Positions 61,124 to 64,000 of a stretch of DNA of 64,000 bases are shown in pieces (the stretch's first letter is position 1; each line of letters begins with the position of its first letter). Origin of the DNA: Bartonella sp. AR 15-3 (GTDB lineage: Bacteria; Pseudomonadota; Alphaproteobacteria; Rhizobiales; Rhizobiaceae); contig NZ_MUYE01000001.1 of the NCBI RefSeq assembly GCF_002022445.1, positions 744,001 to 808,000 on the forward strand. The letters are read 5' to 3'. The translations under genes were made by a program, and so were the position numbers. The notes below the pieces were generated by a model that saw nothing but the letters and a program-made list of their open reading frames with translations, had not been told where the DNA came from and ran no database searches.

Positions 61124-62749
61124 TCAAATAGTCATAGCCATTACTTGCGAACAATCAGGTTTAATTGCTGTAATTTGCTTGTGTAATCTTACACTTTTAT
61201 CAATTATGTTCATAACCATCCTTGCTTTCTTTCTTGACATGCCAACACTGTCAGAAAATTCTATCTCCTTTTTATCAAAGATGTAATTTTGCTGATCTAC
61301 TGTAAGACGAGAATTTACTTCATCTAGAAAACTACAGAAATCTTTATAAAGTGTAGGAGAGGATTCTAAGACCTTTTTTTGTTCATCTTTTGGCAAATTA
61401 AGAATATCTTGTATTTTTTTGCTGGGTTTTTTTACTACGCATTCAATACGTTTTTGTTCTTTTTGATGCTCCATAAAAATTTTATCCCTAACAGATCGCA
61501 CAATTTGCGCATGTTTTTCAATTTTTTCAGTGAGTCCCAAAATACTATTCTCAGCCATTCTACGTTTTGGACTCTTTATAAACCATATTTTAAAGCCCGC
61601 GAGCTTAGCAATAGATTGAGGAGATGTTCTAATCTGTTCGGCAAGCTGCATACCCGTTTCAGGATATTCATGAATACGCATCATATGTTTATCTAATATC
61701 GTGCTGTCTCCATAAATGAGCTTTGAGTAACGATCAATTTCTCTTTGGTGGTCTCTAATACAATCAGCCCTTCTAGTCCGTTTGATTATTTCTTCTTCCT
61801 TCAAAGGAGCTAATTTTTCTCCTGGAATGAGAATTGGATCTAAGTCTTTTTTCATTGGAACTGTAAATGTAATCTTACCACCAGATTTTAATGCCTTGAG
61901 TTGTTCTGGCGTAAAATAATCTTTCAGACATAGAATATGCGAATCCACCGTTTTAAACAGAAGAGAATTTGGACTACCTAGTTGATAAATACCTGTATAA
62001 GTTGTACCTTCCCGCGGCATTGTAACATATTCATCATTCAAACGTTGGCGCTCAACTCTAGGTATGTGTTTAAAGAAATCTCTTAAAATAATTACTTCTT
62101 CTGGATTAGAGATATCTTCAAACAAAGACTTCATTGCTTGATGGGCTTCCTCGCCCTTTAGAGCCATTGCATCATTACAGGCACGCATTATACGCTCTTC
62201 TGTCACAACCGAAAAATCAAGCTTATGGCCCGCAGCTTCAGCAAGTTTTTCAAAAAATATGTGCTGTACAGCTTCATTACCAGCTCTAAAAGGATGTATA
62301 TAGTTGAGAAAAGAAAAAAGCTTTACTGTTTCCTCAATAAAATCTTCACGCGATAAACCTTGCAAATTACTCTTCGAAGCAAGTATTTCATCAAATTCCT
62401 TTAAGTTTTCTTGAATTTTATCACCATGTGCAAAATAAATATCTGTTCCCGGAATTTTCATCATTGACATTTGAGCAATAGTACCATCATCAAATGCAAA
62501 TGAAAGATCACGGGTATATCCAGCCCATTCGAATGCACTCCCGAACAGGCGTTTATGAAGATATTTTAGATAGGAAGAATCAAATGTTTCTGGTAGTGGT
62601 TCGTTACGCAGACTATTGATCACTTTTTTCGCATTACGCTTGCATCTTTTTTCAAGTTGTTTATAGCCCATTATACCCAATTTATTCTTTAACGTCTTAG
62701 TACCAGGATAAAAATAATTCAGCACTGGAGATGTAATGAGTACTCCCAT
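61124..62749 (-). CDS. Bep effector, Fic-BID, heavily degenerate Fic motif
   Basis: The 541-residue protein starts MGVLITSPVLNYFYPGTKTLKNK. Its Fic loop reads HPFRAGNEAVQH (from residue 152): the acidic Asp/Glu is Ala, the last Gly of GNG is Glu, and the Arg residues are Ala and His. Only the His remains, so ATP binding and AMP transfer should be lost. The linker and the BID domain (including KPSKKIQDILNLPKDEQ and FSDSVGMSRKKARMVMN) appear sound, so it could still be exported and act through other surfaces. It shares the IWFIKSPKR segment with the 536-residue bep. Confidence 0.88.
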   Translation of the reverse strand: MGVLITSPVLNYFYPGTKTLKNKLGIMGYKQLEKRCKRNAKKVINSLRNEPLPETFDSSYLKYLHKRLFGSAFEWAGYTRDLSFAFDDGTIAQMSMMKIPGTDIYFAHGDKIQENLKEFDEILASKSNLQGLSREDFIEETVKLFSFLNYIHPFRAGNEAVQHIFFEKLAEAAGHKLDFSVVTEERIMRACNDAMALKGEEAHQAMKSLFEDISNPEEVIILRDFFKHIPRVERQRLNDEYVTMPREGTTYTGIYQLGSPNSLLFKTVDSHILCLKDYFTPEQLKALKSGGKITFTVPMKKDLDPILIPGEKLAPLKEEEIIKRTRRADCIRDHQREIDRYSKLIYGDSTILDKHMMRIHEYPETGMQLAEQIRTSPQSIAKLAGFKIWFIKSPKRRMAENSILGLTEKIEKHAQIVRSVRDKIFMEHQKEQKRIECVVKKPSKKIQDILNLPKDEQKKVLESSPTLYKDFCSFLDEVNSRLTVDQQNYIFDKKEIEFSDSVGMSRKKARMVMNIIDKSVRLHKQITAIKPDCSQVMAMTI

Positions 62750-62784
62750 TTTTATTTAAATCCTAAAAAATTAATTATTTCATT

Positions 62785-62833
62785 AAGTGAGGAGCTTGCT
62801 ATTGATAGGGTACGAACTACACAATTTCATTAG
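62785..62833 (-). pseudogene. Start-codon relic of an antitoxin-bep fusion gene
   Basis: The minus-strand bases downstream of the duplicated bep read ATGCTAATGAAA then diverge with stops, matching the first codons of the 53354-55267 gene (ATGCTAATGAAATCG). Only about 15 codons remain before the start of the next bep. It marks the edge of the duplicated block. Confidence 0.65.
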
Positions 62834-62883
62834 CATACTCCCTTCTTTTCTGTTCTGTTGATAAAATAGAAATATGTTTTTAC

Positions 62884-62910
62884 TTTGTTATACCTTTATT
62901 TTGATATTAT
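62884..62910 (-). promoter_or_regulatory. Conserved bep upstream element
   Basis: Third copy of the element at 55328-55354, inside the duplicated block. Here it precedes only the start-codon relic at 62785-62833 and, farther on, the bep at 61124-62749. Confidence 0.35.
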
Positions 62911-62981
62911 TTTTTTTATTATAAAAACAATTTTTTCTTCATGGAAATAATTTATAAATTCATCATAAAAAATCCTGTATG

Positions 62982-64000
62982 TTAGACTGCCACAGCCATC
63001 TGTATTAACTTATCCATTCTGCATTGTTGAAGTTGTCGATGCACTTTTTTTGTTTCTCTAACAGTTTCTATAAGTATTTTTGCTTTATGTTCTGATATAT
63101 TAATACTTTGAGCGATTGTTTGATAATCACCTATTCTGAGCGCTTTAGCCTCATCCCTTGTAAGACGAGAATCGATTTTCAATAAAAAGTCGAAGAGCTC
63201 TTTTTTGATTTTAACACAATCTTCTCCGCTTAAAGTTTTTTGTCTTTCACTTTGAGACATGTTAAGGATATTTTGCACTGCTTCACTAGGCAACCTTACT
63301 TCTTGTGCAAGGCGTTTTTTTTCTACTTCATGATTTCGAATGATCATATTTTTAACAAGTCCTACACCATACCCGTAATCTTTAATTTTTTGACTAAGTA
63401 ATGAAAGCTTTCTTTCAGCCCTTATGCGCTTTGGGCTCTTTATAAACCATATTCTAAAGCCAGCGAGTTTAGAAATAGATCGAGGATGTTCTAAAATTTG
63501 TTGGGCAATTTTTTCACTCATTTCTTGCTCTTGATTAATCATATCGATACTTTGATCTAATACTTTTGAACTTCCATAAACAATTTTTGATAAACGCTTG
63601 ATTTCTTTTTGATCTTCTTTAAGCACAGCACTGTCCTTAACCTTTTTAAGCATTTCTTCTAACGTCAAAGAAGTGAGTTTTTCTGCTGGGATAAGAACTT
63701 GATTTAAATTTTTATTTATTGGAATTTTAAAGGTAATCTTATCACCAAATTTCAATGCCTTAAGTTGTTCTGGTGCAAAATAATCTTTACAGCATACGAT
63801 ATGTAAGTCTACTGTTTCAATTATAATAGAATCCGCATTACTACTCTTATAAATACCCGTATAGTCTATATCTTCACGTGGTGCTATAATAATTTGATCA
63901 TTCAAAAGCTTACGTCTATGCTCAGATGCAGAACATAAATAGTCCTTTAAAAGGCGCGTTTTTTCTGGATTGGAGATATCTTCGAACAAATGTTGCATTG
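62982..64000 (-). CDS. Bep effector, C-terminal part, near-identical copy of the bep at 55425
   Basis: The 5' end lies beyond the window. The visible 339 or so codons give the end of the Fic domain (MQHLFEDISNPEKTRLLKDY), the linker and the whole BID domain. Compared with the copy at 55425, only three residue differences are evident (Tyr to His, Val to Met, Lys to Ile, all near the C-terminus). Whether this copy's Fic loop keeps the two Arg cannot be seen. Confidence 0.88.
   Translation of the reverse strand, partial: MQHLFEDISNPEKTRLLKDYLCSASEHRRKLLNDQIIIAPREDIDYTGIYKSSNADSIIIETVDLHIVCCKDYFAPEQLKALKFGDKITFKIPINKNLNQVLIPAEKLTSLTLEEMLKKVKDSAVLKEDQKEIKRLSKIVYGSSKVLDQSIDMINQEQEMSEKIAQQILEHPRSISKLAGFRIWFIKSPKRIRAERKLSLLSQKIKDYGYGVGLVKNMIIRNHEVEKKRLAQEVRLPSEAVQNILNMSQSERQKTLSGEDCVKIKKELFDFLLKIDSRLTRDEAKALRIGDYQTIAQSINISEHKAKILIETVRETKKVHRQLQQCRMDKLIQMAVAV

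Larger units (their letters stand above)
62821..64000. repeat. Duplicated bep block, copy 2 (runs off the window)
   Basis: This matches 55262-56443 with very few changes inside the coding region and somewhat more in the spacer. The copy continues past the right edge. Gene offset between copies is 7557 bases. Confidence 0.92.

Overview
The window comes from a low-GC alphaproteobacterium of the order Rhizobiales, almost certainly a Bartonella. It carries the genus hallmark: a VirB/VirD4 type IV secretion system (T4SS) plus a family of Fic-BID effectors (Beps). Seven Fic-BID genes, several of them decayed, together with an amplified and rearranged virB locus, fit best with the lineage whose effectors are nearly all Fic-BID proteins (B. 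clarridgeiae / B. rochalimae group). That lineage assignment is inference from memory of the literature, not something computed here.

Layout. Positions 1-22465 are ordinary chromosome: a flavin monooxygenase (cut by the window edge), dnaE, recG, glmS, glmU, ccdA, an exported protein, an A-type Fe-S carrier, dgt, argS, a SPOR-domain envelope protein, a small membrane protein, ilvE, glpX and tRNA-Glu. Just past the tRNA (22676-24703) is an isolated, catalytically degenerate bep. Positions 25200-41027 return to core genes: an unknown protein, icd, a broken MFS transporter, tgt, two cyclophilins, coaD, gyrA, ssb, uvrA, glnB and glnA. After a frameshifted nuclease-like gene, the T4SS island starts at 42374 and runs past the right edge.

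T4SS island. On the + strand lie virB2-virB10, with virB6 split by a frameshift and a decayed extra copy of the virB5 end behind virB5. virB11 is cut off after about 100 codons, before its ATPase motifs, and is followed at once by an intact bep (50656-52329). From there to the right edge everything is on the opposite strand: a decayed Fic gene headed by a short antitoxin-like ORF, a bep with the same antitoxin module fused to its N-terminus, another bep, virD4 (coupling ATPase), two more beps, and a nearly identical second copy of one bep at the edge.

Working model. VirB2-10 form the pilus and channel. VirD4 recruits Beps through their C-terminal BID domains. The Fic domains modify host proteins (AMPylation) when the HxFx(D/E)GNGRxxR motif is intact. 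VbhA/BiaA-like antitoxin helices hold the Fic sites off inside the bacterium. In this window three full-length Beps keep the motif, three have lost key residues, and the antitoxin module appears in three states: free-standing, fused, and (tentatively) fused but degenerate. This looks like a toxin-antitoxin system caught during conversion into an effector arsenal by duplication, fusion and decay.
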